Assembly (NCBI RefSeq): GCF_030316605.1 | Contig: NZ_CP127039.1 | Location: 496,001 to 560,000 of the forward strand | Length of the DNA stretch: 64,000 nucleotides | DNA from: Spiroplasma ixodetis Y32 | GTDB lineage: Bacteria; Bacillota_I; Bacilli_A; Mycoplasmatales; VBWQ01 | Direction: 5' to 3' | Shown: one piece after another, positions 46,987-58,543 of the stretch | How positions within the stretch are numbered: position 1 is the first letter of the stretch | Layout of the letters: every line of letters starts with the position of its first letter | Notes under the pieces: generated by a model | Database searches by the model: none | The model's input: only the letters and a program-made list of their open reading frames with translations | What the model was told of the DNA's origin: nothing | Made by a program: the position numbers and the translations under genes

Positions 46987-47448
46987 TTAATGAATGTAAT
47001 AATTATTTATTATTTCACAATTTGCAATAGCATCTCAAAAATTATTATTTTTTATTTTCCTTTTTAAACCAATAATGAAGAATGTTAATGACAAAATTAT
47101 AGAAATAAAAATTGGAACTACAATTGTAAAAAAAATAATTGCAATTTTTAACCATAATAAAGAATAATTATAAGAATTATGAATAATATAATAACTTCCA
47201 AAATTATTAAGGCAAATATTGTTATTAGTTAATATGTAATATCAACTATATTTACTTCATAAAGTAAAACCATTATATTCATATATTAAAGGTTTTATAT
47301 TTTTAACTAAATGATTACTTTTAATAGTTACTACTTCTTTTCCATGAAATAAACCTAGTAATAATAATTCTGCAATAATAATTAAAATAGTTAAAATAAA
47401 CAGTAATACAGTTATTAACTGTAATTTTTTAAGTACTTTAATTTTCAT
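46987..47448 (-). CDS. Hypothetical two-helix membrane protein
   Basis: A 153-residue protein with hydrophobic helices at about 10-34 and 100-125 enclosing a roughly 65-residue polar loop rich in Tyr/Asn. AAGGAG lies upstream of the ATG at 47448. It converges on the UPF0236 gene with only 1 nt between the stops. It is not recognised. It lies between two IS1595-like copies but these inserted independently. Confidence 0.65.
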
Positions 47449-47548
47449 TTTTAAATTCTCCTTAATTTTACTTTAAAATTTTAGCACTTAGTAAACTTAA
47501 TTATAAGTATTTTAGTTGCAATAAATTTAAAAAAATTATATTATTTAA

Positions 47549-48489
47549 GGCTTTTCTCCCTTTATGTACTATTTTTAAATTTTATCACATAAATGTTGAG
47601 AAAAGCCTAACTACGGACTTCTCCCCACATTTTTAAATGAAACATAGCATTACAGTTTCAAAAGTAGGTATCTTGTTGAATTTATATGCAGCTTCTTTGG
47701 CATATAAATGAACATGATGTTTTGCAACTTTGATATGTGTTTTAAATGTTCTTCGTATATGTTTTCATACTGATTCAATTTGATTGGTATTTACGCCAAT
47801 TTTTGAAACATAACCATCTTGATGGTTAACTGTTTTGTGATTAGGGAAAAGTGATTTGAAATCACGATATCCTTTTCAATAATCAGTATGTACATCACAC
47901 TTTGAAGAAATATGGTTTCTTGCAAACTGCAAAAGATTTTTACTTTTTGCGTTTTTGATTACTTTCACAATTAAATTATTGGTTGTTTTTTCATAAATCC
48001 CAACAATTAATGTTTTATTTATCAAAGATCTTCCTTGTTTTTTAAAACCCATATGTGAAAGATACATTTCATCCATTTGCACTATGCCCTCAACAATAAA
48101 TTGATGTTCTTGTTTGGCAATACGATTTCTGATTTCATGACCCATTCTTCAAGCAGTTTTCAAAGTCACACCCAATTCTTTTGCAACATCAGTTGATGTA
48201 ATTCCATGTTTGCTGTTTATTCATCTAAAGATGAGATAAAATCAAAATCTCAAAGGTGTTTGTGACTTGTAAAAAATGGTGCAATGAAGAATACTAAATG
48301 TTTGATGACATTTCAAACATCTTATTCTTCTTAAATTAGAAGTATTCAAACTTGTTCAAGAACACATGATACATTTGTTTTTCTTCAAACTTGCTATATA
48401 TTTTAAACAATCCTGTTCTGTTTGAAAAGCATTGTTGAACTCATTCAATTTCATTGTTTCCTCCACAAGTACATGTGGGGAGAAGTCCG
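47549..48489 (-). mobile_element. IS1595-like insertion sequence, copy 9
   Basis: A 941-bp copy with duplication ttatttaa at 47541-47548 and 48490-48497, the same target sequence as copy 1. Confidence 0.92.
47633..48454 (-). CDS. IS1595-like transposase, copy 9
   Basis: A complete 273-residue frame. VHTDSWKGY reads VHTDYWKGY here, next to the second catalytic aspartate, so activity may be altered. Confidence 0.9.
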
Positions 48490-48651
48490 TTATTTAAATA
48501 CAATTTCATAAAAATCCAAATTATTTCTTGTCTAAACATAATAAGACTGTGTATGAAGTAATTTATTCCGGATTTTTAACAATCTCCCAGAATTTTTGTT
48601 GTGTATAAATATTAAATTTATTTTTTAATTTTTTAGTAATTTTTAAAAATA

Positions 48652-48789
48652 AGTATTTTAGTTGCAATAAATTTAAAAAAATTATATTATTTAAATACAA
48701 TTTCATAAAAATCCAAATTATTTCTTGTCTAAATTTATAATAAGACTATATGAATTAATTTATTCCGGATTTTTGACAATCTCCCAAAT
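48652..48789 (+). repeat. Promoter plus structured-leader module R2
   Basis: TTGCAA (48662-48667), 17 nt, TATTAT (48685-48690), then a leader with the same nested stems as R1: AAAAATCC/GGATTTTT outside, AAATTATTTC/GAATTAATTT, and GTCT/AGAC inside. Differences from R1 fall in loops or keep pairing. It directly precedes the large gene ending at 50401. Confidence 0.65.
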
Positions 48790-50401
48790 AAATTTATTAA
48801 ATCAATTTAAATTATATGCAGTATCTATTAATGAACCATTAACTGAAAATAATATTGATAATTTATATATCATTAATAATTATTCACAACCTTATCAAAA
48901 TCCAAAAACTAGAAGTACTAAAAGTATAACTATTATTAAAATTAAAGATTTTAAAACAAGAGATGGTTATCCAATTATTATTAAATTACAAAAACCATTA
49001 GAGAAAGATACCAAAGTAACTGGTTTAAAAATTAAAGCCCCTAGAAGCATGATTTTTGGCAATATAAAGGTACTTGGTGAAGTTGACAATATGGAAGTAT
49101 ATCCTAAATTATTTGTTAAGGATAAGATAGCATTTGCGCTATTATCAATGCCTATTGAAACTCAACCAAAAGTTAGAATATTAGAACAGTGATTTAGTGA
49201 ACAAATATTACCATGAAAGTTAGCAAAGCAATTTATTGTTAAAGAAAAATCAGTTTTAGATTTAATTGCTATTGGTGGTGGTAAAGAAACAAGAAAAGAA
49301 ATTATTAATAATGCAAGAGTTACTAATGCAAAATTAGGTTATGATGTTTCTAAAAATTTACACGTATGACCATTATCTGATGAATTAGAATTAAAAGATA
49401 AAAAATTAGAATCATGATTTTTAGCAGGTAACTATAATTTATTTATTTCTACAACTGATAAATTTCATGATGTTGAAATAGAAATAAAAGATAGACCACC
49501 AATTGATAGTTTACAAAAAGTATTACTAGATATGTTAACTTATACATATAATTATAATCGTAATTTTGACGGTGCAAAATATGAAAATGGTAATCCTAAA
49601 AATAAAATAGCAGAATTAAGACAAAAATTTGAAGGTCAAAAACCTGATGATGTTATTACTAATTTATTTAAAAAATGAAAATTAGATTACCCAAATTATA
49701 TAAATTTAGAACAAGTAAAAATCTTTAAACAATTAATAATCATGATATCAAATAATATTTATTCAAATATGTCTATTAATAAGGGGTTAAATGATGATAA
49801 TAAAATTTTATTACCATATTATTTTGAATTAAAGTCAAATCCTATACATACTGATGTTGGTGAAGTTTGAGAATTTAAAGATATAAAGGTTATATTAAAA
49901 TCTGAATATTTTGATTTCACAGATGTTAATAACATTAAATTAAAAAATAATGACATTAGCCAAAATGAATTATTTAAATTAGATGATAATCAATTTAATT
50001 GATTATCAATCACAAATGAATTAGAAAGCAATAATATACCGTCATTAATTCCTGCTGATTGAACATTAGGTAATGGTGAATATGGTAAATACTTTACAAA
50101 AACAATTATTAGTAATAATAAAATCGAAAATGCCTTAAATTTGTATGGTTCAAATAAATCACAATTATTTTCTAAATTAGAATTTTATAAAGAAATTTCA
50201 CAAATTGATAATAATAGTGAATTTGAATTACAAATTGAAAATCCAATTAATAATTTAAACCGGATTGAAATTAGTGGTATATTTGGTGCTGGTAATTACA
50301 ATTTAATCTTAATAACAGATAATCAAGAAATAAATTTAACTAATATTAATTTATTTGATAACTATAATGAAAATATTTCTTATATTAATTTAGAAATTTA
50401 G
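48725..50401 (+). CDS. Large unknown protein, possible virion protein
   Basis: A frame of up to 558 codons. If translation starts at the TTG at 48725 the first residues overlap the structured repeat R2. The first ATG is near residue 118, and no good ribosome site is seen, so the true start is unclear or lost. The sequence is Asn/Ile/Lys-rich with an IKAPRSMIFGNIKVLGEV stretch and no signal peptide. No family is recognised. Its place opposite a terminase-like gene suggests a phage structural protein, which is only inference. Confidence 0.5.
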
Positions 50402-50402
50402 A

Positions 50403-50692
50403 TTATTTGTTAAAATATCCAGAAGTATAAGTGCCATCTCATTTTATGTCTTCTTTATTAGTTGGTTTTCAAGCAAAATATAAATCGGTTTTATTCGGGC
50501 TTATTGCTTTATTTCATCATATGATACTAGCCCCATATATAGCTTTTCCATCTTCTGTTAAATAATGATCAAGTTTAGTATTTTCATGGGTAAGCACCCC
50601 CCCATGATTAATCCTATTGTTCCGGTTGTAGCACCAGTTAGTGCTAATGCTAATGTTATTTTACTTAAATTTGTTTTTATTCATGTTTTCAT
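50403..50692 (-). pseudogene. Small membrane-anchored protein with a poly-G frameshift
   Basis: From ATG 50692 (AAGGAG upstream) there is an N-terminal hydrophobic segment, SKITLALALTGATTGTIGLI, then seven consecutive G (50597-50603 on the opposite strand). After these the frame ends soon. With eight or five G it would continue as GKAIYGASIIWWNKAISPNK...to a stop at 50403. In such an AT-rich genome this tract is striking and may be a phase switch. Confidence 0.6.
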
Positions 50693-50719
50693 AATAATTT
50701 GCTCCTTGTATAAAAGTAT

Positions 50720-50851
50720 TTATAGTTTTATTTTTTTACCTGTTTTAGCATTAATTAGTTTAGATTTTTCTATTTTATTATCATTACTATTTATATCTGT
50801 TTTTAAAAAAGGTGGTACTTTTTTAAAATTAAATTTTAAATAATAATTCAT
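50720..50851 (-). CDS. Small basic protein
   Basis: A 43-residue Lys-rich protein starting MNYYLKFNFKKVPPFLKTD. Its ATG overlaps the end of the 50829-51059 gene, and it is followed 27 nt later by the poly-G gene, as in an operon. Function unknown. Confidence 0.5.
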   Translation of the reverse strand: MNYYLKFNFKKVPPFLKTDINSNDNKIEKSKLINAKTGKKIKL

Positions 50852-51059
50852 TATTTTTTCTTATTTTTTTACTAAAACAATCAATTATATCTTTTTGTGT
50901 TTCTATTTTATAATCTATTTCTTTATTATTTAAATCATAAAAATCAAAATTTATAATTTTTTTCTTTTCTAAAAAAGATACTTCTGCATAGGAATTTTCT
51001 ATAGTTTTCTTAAAATCTTTAATAGATTTTTCCAATTCTTTTGTATGAAATTCACTCAT
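50829..51059 (-). CDS. Small helical protein
   Basis: A 76-residue, highly charged protein predicted to be almost all helix (ELEKSIKDFKKTIENS, KKIRKNNELLFKI). It starts beside a control region shared with 44621-44914. Function unknown. Confidence 0.55.
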   Translation of the reverse strand: MSEFHTKELEKSIKDFKKTIENSYAEVSFLEKKKIINFDFYDLNNKEIDYKIETQKDIIDCFSKKIRKNNELLFKI

Positions 51060-51215
51060 GTTTGCAATTACTCCTTTATTTTCTTTAATTTTTCTTCTAA
51101 ATTGTACTTATTTTTTATTATTTTTACAAGTATGCTTTTAAATGAAAAATAACGCCTAAATTAAAGGAGTTTATTTTGTGATACCTATTACTATTAATGA
51201 TATTATACTTGTTTA
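51060..51215. repeat. Control region related to 44621-44914
   Basis: Contains ATTGTACTTATTTTT and GATACCTATTACTATTAAT blocks also found at 44640-44760, between the terL stop and the small helical gene. It is probably a promoter for the latter. Confidence 0.55.
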
Positions 51216-52922
51216 TTATATAGCAAATGTGAAGATGCTTTTTTTCACAATAGCATTATTTTTACCCCTAATTATGTTTTTGTATGGATATAGGGCATAA
51301 AACAACGCATCATAAGGGTCTTGATACATATTTTTGTCTGGAATGTTAGTTTTTGTTTCATCATAACGTAATTTTTCTAAACATTGAGTAGTTTTTGGTA
51401 AATCATCTTTATTAGCATAAAAGTTTCCATAACTCATAATATTTCTCATTCAAAATACTCTATTAGTTAATCCTGCTTCTTGATTTAAATTTGAAGCATG
51501 TTTAATAGCAGTTTGTGTTATTAAAATAATACTATGTTCATCTATTAATTTTTGGCTTAATCAATCAATAGCTGTTCTTGCTTTATCATCATAAAAATAA
51601 ACGGTTTGTTCAAAATTTTCAAAATTATCCATTAAGCCTAAAATTTCATTTACATAAGCATTAATTTTTTCATTTTCATTTATAAAGTCATTTGGAGTAA
51701 CTACTAATTCACAAATAATATAAGCATCATAATAACCAGTATTATTATATTCTTTAAATCCAACTACCATAAATACAGTATGGTCTTTATGTCCAGTTGC
51801 TCAATCAACACCAACTGAATAAAAATCAAATTTATACATATTTTTTTCTTGATTATAAAATTCTTGTAAATCATATGTTTGTCAATATTTTAATGTTTTT
51901 TGAAATGGAAAAACTGTTGCATCACTATCTAAAAATTCAAAACCATAATAAACAGTATTAAATTCATCGGGATTTTTCTTTTTTAATTCTAAAATTAATT
52001 TTTGAGTTACTGGTTCTAATTTATGTCAAAACGGAAGTAAAGTAAATCTTAAAATAAATAATCCTAAACCACTAAATGCTTCATTATCTTCATAATAAAC
52101 TTTACCAATCTTTTTAAGAGTATCTATTACTTTATTATTTAATGGTAAGTATGGTGTACAATAAAGCAAATAAAATGGGTGGTATTTATCATAGGGATTG
52201 CAAGTAAAAGCAATAAAGTGATTTTTATAAAAATAACGAGTAATTTGTTTACCATAGGTTGGACTAAATATATTTCTATCTGTAAATGTTCAACTTCATT
52301 CTTGAATTGGCTTATTTGAAACTTTAATACGATTACTACGAAACATTGATAATTTTAAACGTTCATAACGTTGAGTTAATTGTTTTTCACTTAAAGTTTC
52401 TTTTTCTTCAGTCATAATTATTTCATCAGTTCTTGAACATAAATAACTTGAACCACCAACTGATTTTCCAAAAATTTTATTACCATTTGCATAACCAATA
52501 AAGTCAATTTGCTGGTTATTAGGAAAGATAATACAACCACCATCTTTGGTTATTTTTCACTTAATACCATGTGGATTATTTGGGGATAAGTGAATATCAT
52601 ATTTATCTGCTAAATATTGACAAACATCAAGTAAAGAACCAACTGTAGTTTCATTATGAGTATTTTCATAACGTCTTACTTCTTGAACACTACTATCACT
52701 AAAATTACAACAAATAAATAAATCAAACGCTAAACAGTTTCATGTTTTACGCGTTAATCTTGCAGTTGGTACAAAACGATAAAAACAGTTGGTAGTAAAA
52801 AATTCTGCTCATTGTTCACCAACAAAATCTTTAAAAATTTCTCAAGTAAAACCAAAATTATTATCACTAAAATTAAGGTCATATTTTTTATTTAATTGTA
52901 CGTAACTATTAATAAAAGTCAT
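51216..52922 (-). CDS. Terminase large subunit-like protein
   Basis: A 568-residue protein from ATG 52922 (GGAG upstream). The ATPase half has a loop PTARLTRKTWN where TerL proteins carry the P-loop, IDFIGYANGNKIFGKS, and a Walker B-like region SYLCSRTDEIIMTEEKET. The nuclease half has the metal-binding motifs YSVGVDWATGHKDHT, VYFYDDKARTAID and MYQDPYDALFYAL. TerL packages DNA into heads of tailed phages. The P-loop lacks the usual GK(S/T), so function is uncertain. No portal or capsid gene is seen next to it. Confidence 0.72.
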
Positions 52923-52993
52923 ATTATCTCCTAAATTTTAAAATAAATTACAATTTAATTATTAACAACCAAAATTAGAAAGGAACATTAAAA

Positions 52994-54153
52994 ATGTTAA
53001 GATTACCATTTCCTAATCATTTTGATTGAGACAAACATTACTTTAATCAAGATGAATTAAATTTAAAACAAACAGAAGAATTATTTGCAAAAATAGATGA
53101 GCAACTATGAAATGAATGTGATAAATCTGTATATAAACCATGTAGATTTAGAAAAAGAAAATTAAAAACAAAAAAGGCCTATTAATTTATAAGCGACGTA
53201 TTTGTACATATTATAACCCAAAAACACAAAAAATTGAATTTATTTCAATGCTAGATAATTATCTTGGGGTTAAAAAATATAGCAAACTTGCACCTGATGT
53301 TATTAAACAAATTTTAAAACATTTTGCTGATGGTAAAAAATATCGTGATGTTTGTGATACATTTATTGAAGATTTAATAAGCACTAGTGCTGTTTGTAGA
53401 ACATATCAAAAATTTAAATTACCAAAAGCTAATATCCCTAAAATAGTATTACAACCAAATCAAACTTTATACATAAATATTGATGATGGACATCGAAAAT
53501 TTAAGTTTAATGAAAAACATAATACTAAAAATTGTAAAAAATGTTCTATGCGATTAATAATATTTTGTACTGGTAAAAAGAAAAATGGCAAATTAATTAA
53601 TAAAAGAGCAGTTTGTAAAATAAGAGTATCAAAAACAGAAATTGGTGCAGAAAAAACAGCACAATTAATTGAAAAATATGGTAATTTATATTTTGAAAAT
53701 TTTGACCAAGCAAATTTAGTAGTTTGTGGAGATAGTGCAAAATGAATTAGAAAAACTGCTACAATTTTAAATGCTAAATTTATTTTAGATAAATTCCATG
53801 CTTTTCATGTTTTATTTCTTGGAATAATGGTTGGAAGAAGAAAAAATCAAATTGCTAAATTACATTATGAATATGGACAAAATTTATTTGCAAAAGGGCA
53901 ATATTATGAATTAATTGATTTTTTACAAACATTAACTTTAAAATATTCAAAATTAAAAGTTGGTTATTTTATTAATGCCAAAGATGGTGTATTAAACCAA
54001 TCATTAGTTGAAAATATTGGTTGCTTTACAGAAACTAATATTAAACAAATTTTAAAGCATATGATTAAAGATAGAACCTATAACATTGATATGTACACAA
54101 AAATGGTTAATTTCAAATGCTATAAAATAAATATAGCAATACAATTATTATAA
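52994..54153 (+). pseudogene. UPF0236 (ISLre2-type) transposase, frameshifted
   Basis: The first 63 codons from ATG 52994 (AAGGAA upstream) lead to a stop. A second frame continues from KGLLIYKRRICTYYN to the stop at 54153, with NIDDGHRKFKF, VVCGDSAKWI and GCFTETNIKQILKHM. The break is a six-A run near 53171-53176, where seven A would restore one 385-residue protein. It is related to but distinct from the 44915 gene. Confidence 0.8.
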
Positions 54154-54253
54154 AATTAAAATTAAAATTCATTAAAAATAACTAACAATAAAATAAAACT
54201 TATTAAAGTTTACTTTAATAAGAATTTTTGAATTATAAAAGTAAGCATTTTTA

Positions 54254-54385
54254 TTGACTAATATTTTGCAAGTGTTAAGATTAACATACAATTGCATATT
54301 GAAGTCTAAATTATTCTCGTCTAACTTATAATTTAAAGACAATAAATGAATGTTATAGACAACATCGATATGCTCCGAAATTTTT
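54254..54385 (+). repeat. Promoter plus structured-leader module R3 (diverged)
   Basis: TTGACT (54254-54259), 16 nt, TAAGAT (54276-54281), then ATACAATTGCATA... and inner stem GTCT...AGAC as in R1 and R2. The outer stem is replaced by GTCTA/TAGAC. It runs against the 3' end of the SIR2-type gene. No plus-strand gene follows. Confidence 0.5.
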
Positions 54386-55431
54386 TAATAATTTCAAATA
54401 AATTTATACATTCTTCACTATTAAAAATCTTACTAAATTTAATATACGCTATTCCATAAAGTTTAGAATCTAATGCTGGCTTCTTGTCACATTTAACGTA
54501 TTTAGTGGACAATACCACTGGAACATTAACTTTACACTTGTCACAAAAATCACATTTATTTTTTTGTTCTTCATAGTCATTAAATAATAAAACAAAATTT
54601 TTATTCTCTAATGTTTTAACTTTTGTTTTTTCTAAAATAAAAGCCGCCAAACTATTGGTCACAAACTGATCTTCAAAACTATAACCTAAAAAAATAAATG
54701 TATAATTTTTATTTACTGCGTCTTCTATTATTTTTTTAAATGATTCTGTAAAATTTTCAATAATTCAATTCTTAATAAAACTTTCATAAGTATCTATAAA
54801 TTCTATTTTTTTACCTTTTTTATTCAAATTATCAACTTTATGTTCACTTGTTTCATTTGATTTTTCTTTAATTCCAGTTATTGAACCATGAATTGGATAT
54901 ACTTTATCATTTAATTCTTCAATATTATTAATTCATTTTTTTATATATTGTTTAGGCTTTTCTAATTCATTTCAAGCAAAAATATTGTCATAATTTGTAG
55001 TAATTATTTTATCAAAATTATTATTTATTAATTCTAAAATTTCTTTTTTTTGCTATCAATTTCCTTTTTTACTATATCAATATCAAGTTTACTATTATAT
55101 TCTTCTATAAAAAAGCACTTTCGCCATTTTTTATCTCTTTTGTATGTAATAAATTTTTTAAATTATCCAAAATTCTTGAAAGATCAAAGTTATTTTGAAC
55201 CATACTCTTCAAATTATTAAGTTCTTTTATACAATAACTATCTAAATTTTGAAATTCATTCTCTATTTTTTCAATAATAGAACTTAATAATTTTTTTCAT
55301 AAAGGAAAACCAAAATTTGCAGAAAAACCTGCTCCTAAAAATAATATTGCTTTCTTTTCAATTATTTTTGAACTAATAAACTTAATGTTTTCTTCTACAT
55401 TTTTGTCTAAACAATCTTTTAAATCTGCCAT
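54333..55431 (-). pseudogene. SIR2-domain protein (defence type), two frameshifts
   Basis: Start ATG 55431. ILFLGAGFSANFGFP is the SIR2 nucleotide-binding motif, IITTNYDNIF and VYPIHGSITG follow, and FIFLGYSFEDQFV is the end of the fold, about 370 residues in all. A C-terminal CDFCDKC region could bind zinc. SIR2-like proteins of this kind often deplete NAD in antiphage defence. Frames break at a six-T run (55109-55114) and an eight-A run (55044-55051). One extra base at each would restore the protein. Confidence 0.78.
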
Positions 55432-55475
55432 TTAATTTTACATCTTTCTATTATAGATTAATTTAAATTTAACAT

Positions 55476-55501
55476 AAAAAAGTAGTAATAACTACTTTTT
55501 T
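55476..55501 (-). terminator. smc terminator
   Basis: AAAAAAGTAGT-loop-ACTACTTTTTT, an 11-bp stem with T run 3 nt after the smc stop on the minus strand. The symmetry would also allow action on the plus strand. Confidence 0.82.
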
Positions 55502-55503
55502 AA

Positions 55504-58461
55504 TTAAACGACATAATTAACATTTTTCGTTAATTTATCACTTTCAATAATTTTCTTAGCATCTGCTAATTTAATTGCTATCATTTTAGTAATTCCCTGA
55601 TTTTGCATAGTTGTACCATATAATACATCACAATTTTCCATTGTGCCTGGACGATGAGTAACAATAATAAATTGTGTATATTGTGAAAAACTACGAACAT
55701 ATCTAGCAAAACGCTCTAAATTTGCTGGATCCAATGGTGCTTCAACCTCATCTAATATTGTCAATGGCAACGGCTTGACTTTTAAAATAGCAAATAATAC
55801 CGCTAATGCAACTAATGATTTTTCACCACCTGATAATAAGTTTAAATTAATAATTCTTTTACCAGGAGGATTAGCAAGCACTTCCACACCTGTATTTAAA
55901 ATATCATCAGGTGATGTATATCGTAAACTACAAGTTCCTCCACCAAATAAAGTTTGAAATGTTTCGGGCAATACCATATTAATAGCTTTGATTGTTTCAT
56001 CAAATTGCGTTACCATAACATTATCCATTTCATCAATGGCTGTTAACAACGATTGTGATGCTAATTGCAATTCATCATGTTTAGTTTTTAAACGTAAATA
56101 ACGTTCATTTTCATTTTCAAATTCTTCAATAGCATTAATATTTACAAATCCTAAATCTTCAATCTCACTACGTAATTGTTGTACCAAATTACGTGCTTGT
56201 TGCTCATCTGCTAATGGTTCACTATAATGTTCTCTAGCATATTCATAAGTTAAATTATAAGTTTCAACTAAACGTCTTAAATGTTGTTCTACTTTTGACT
56301 CTATTTTTACTTGTTCAAGTTTTTGATTATTTAATTTATCACTAGCCATAAAATGTTCTTGATTTAAACTATATAATTCATTTTCTAAACTTTGCATTTG
56401 TTCTAATAATTGATGTTTCTGTTTACGAATTAATTGTAGTTGACTTTTTATTGTTGCTTGATCATATTTAGAATTTTCATATTGAATAAAAATATCATTT
56501 AATTGGTTTGTAGTATCAATATCTAATTTTTTACCAGTTAATGTTTGATATTGAGTAGTTAATAATTGTGATTGATTAGTGATATCACTAATTTCACTAA
56601 TCAATTTATTTATTGTTAAAGTAATTGTCAACTTTTGACCTTGATAATTATTTAATTCACTTTCAATACTTGTTCTTTGGACATTTATATTAACTAATTG
56701 TTGTTCTAATGATTTAATTTCTTCTTTTAATTCAGAAACTATTAACTTTTCTTTAAAAACATTAATACTATTTTGATGTTGATAACCTCCAACAATAGCA
56801 CCACCAGCTTTAATTAATTGACCATCTAAAGTTACACATTGGTATTTAGCAGCAATTAATTGTGAAATAACTCTTGCGCTTTCTAAGTCTTCACAAATAA
56901 TAGTACGACCTAAAAGAAAATTAATAATCGGCTGAATTCTATTATCAACTGCTGTAACTAAATGATGAGCAAAACTTAAATAACCCGATTTACTATTAGC
57001 AATAATTTCATCTTCTTTAGTCGCTGTTCGAACTTGAATTGAATTTAAAGGTAAAAAAGTGGCAATTCCCGCTTTATTTTGTTTTAAAAATTCAACAGCC
57101 TTGGTTGCATCTTTGTTAGTCGCCGTAACAATGTTTTTTAAAGTATTGCCCAATACTTTAACAATCGCTTCACTATAAAGATCGGGCACCGAAATTAAAT
57201 CACTCACTACTCCAATGATGCCATATAGTTTATTTTTATTATTTAAAATTGTTTGAACACCCAAATATTTTTGATTTTGTCGTTGTTGATAATTAATTAC
57301 CGATTCTAATTGTGCTTTTTTTTCGCCTAAACCACGATGAATATTATTTTGTCCTAAAATTAAATCTTGATGTTGAACATTTAGCTCTTCAAATAAATTA
57401 TTAATTTTATCAAAATTTTCTTGTTCTTTTTTTTGCAAAAAAGTTTTTTGTTCAATAATAGTAAGCAAAGTTTCAATTTCATTTTTTAATTTTTCAACTT
57501 CTGTTTGATCTTTTATTTCACTTTGTTTTGTTTTCATTAACGATTTTTGTTGTTCTAAAACTTGCAATAAACTATTAATATTAGATAAATTCATTTCTAA
57601 ACTATTAATGTTTTTGTCTAAATCATAACTTTTATTTTTTAAAAATTTTAATTGTTGTTCATTCTTACTAATACTTAAATTAAGTTGTTGTTGTAAAATT
57701 TCATTATCATTTATACTGACTGTTGTAAGTTTTAATTGATTATGATATGTCTCCAAATCTTTAACAATAATAGTAATTTCATATTTTTTTAAATTATCAC
57801 GTAATTCAACATAAGTTTTAGCTTTCTGTGCTTGTTTTGCTAATGGTTCAATTTTTCTACTTATTTCACTAATAATATCATTAACTCGAACTAAATTTTC
57901 ATTAGTACGCTCTAATTTACGTAATGACTCTTCTTTCCTCTTTTTGTATTTTGAAACACCCGCAGCCTCTTCAAATAAAGTTCTTCTTTCTTCTGGTTTA
58001 GAATCAGCAAATTGTGAAACATTACCTTGACTAATAATTGCAAGTGAACCTTTAGCTAAACCTGTACCCATAATAATTTCTTGTACATCTTTTAAACGAA
58101 CACGAGCTTTATTAATGTAATATTCATTTTCTGAACTATTACGAAAAGTTTTTCTAGTAATTTGTACTTCATTAAAATCAACTTTAAATATTTTATTAGT
58201 ATTATCAAAAACTAAAGTAACTTGAGCACTATTTAATGGTTGTTTACCTTTAGCACCATTAAAAATTATATCTTCACTATTTTCACCACGTAATGATTTA
58301 ACTGATTGTTCACCTAAAACTCAACGAATAGCATCATTAATATTAGACTTTCCAGAACCATTAGGACCAACAATACCTACAATATTAGTATCAAATTCTA
58401 TTGTTAAAGGCTCTGCAAATGACTTAAAACCATATGCTTCAATTCTTTTTAAGAATGCCAT
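55504..58461 (-). CDS. smc: Chromosome segregation ATPase Smc
   Basis: A 985-residue condensin subunit that folds and helps segregate the chromosome. N-terminal MAFLKRIEAYGFKSFAEP and Walker A GPNGSGKSN, a coiled-coil arm, a hinge near residues 395-540 (GIIGVVSDLISVPDLYSEA), a second arm, and a C-terminal head with LLSGGEKSLVALAVLFAI and Walker B LTILDEVEAPLD. Shorter than the usual 1180 residues through shorter arms, as is common in mollicutes. AGGTGAGG precedes the ATG at 58461. Confidence 0.96.
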
Positions 58462-58543
58462 CTTACCTCACCTATTTTAAAATATATATTTATATTTTAC
58501 CATGAATCAGCTTAATATTTATTGTTAAGATTTAACAGAAATA

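Larger units (their letters stand above)
47508..48592 (+). repeat. Promoter plus structured-leader module R1, split by IS1595-like copy 9
   Basis: TTGCAA (47516-47521), 17 nt, TATTAT (47539-47544), then, after the insertion, a leader (48498-48580) that folds as nested stems: AAAAATCC/GGATTTTT, AAATTATTTC/GAAGTAATTT and GTCT/AGAC. The same unit recurs as R2 (48652) and, diverged, as R3 (54254). The insertion overlaps the -10 box. Confidence 0.65.

Noticed and set aside
45984..48489. Composite transposon made by IS1595-like copies 8 and 9 around a membrane-protein gene
   Set aside because: Each copy has its own different target duplication, so they inserted separately.
48498..48789. R1 and R2 read as two copies of a protein N-terminus (similar TTG-started frames)
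   Set aside because: R1 stops after about 25 codons, there is no ribosome site, and the differences preserve base pairing and shift loop lengths rather than codons.
50565..50843. Plus-strand frame of 92 codons
   Set aside because: Shadow of three minus-strand genes that have proper starts and ribosome sites.
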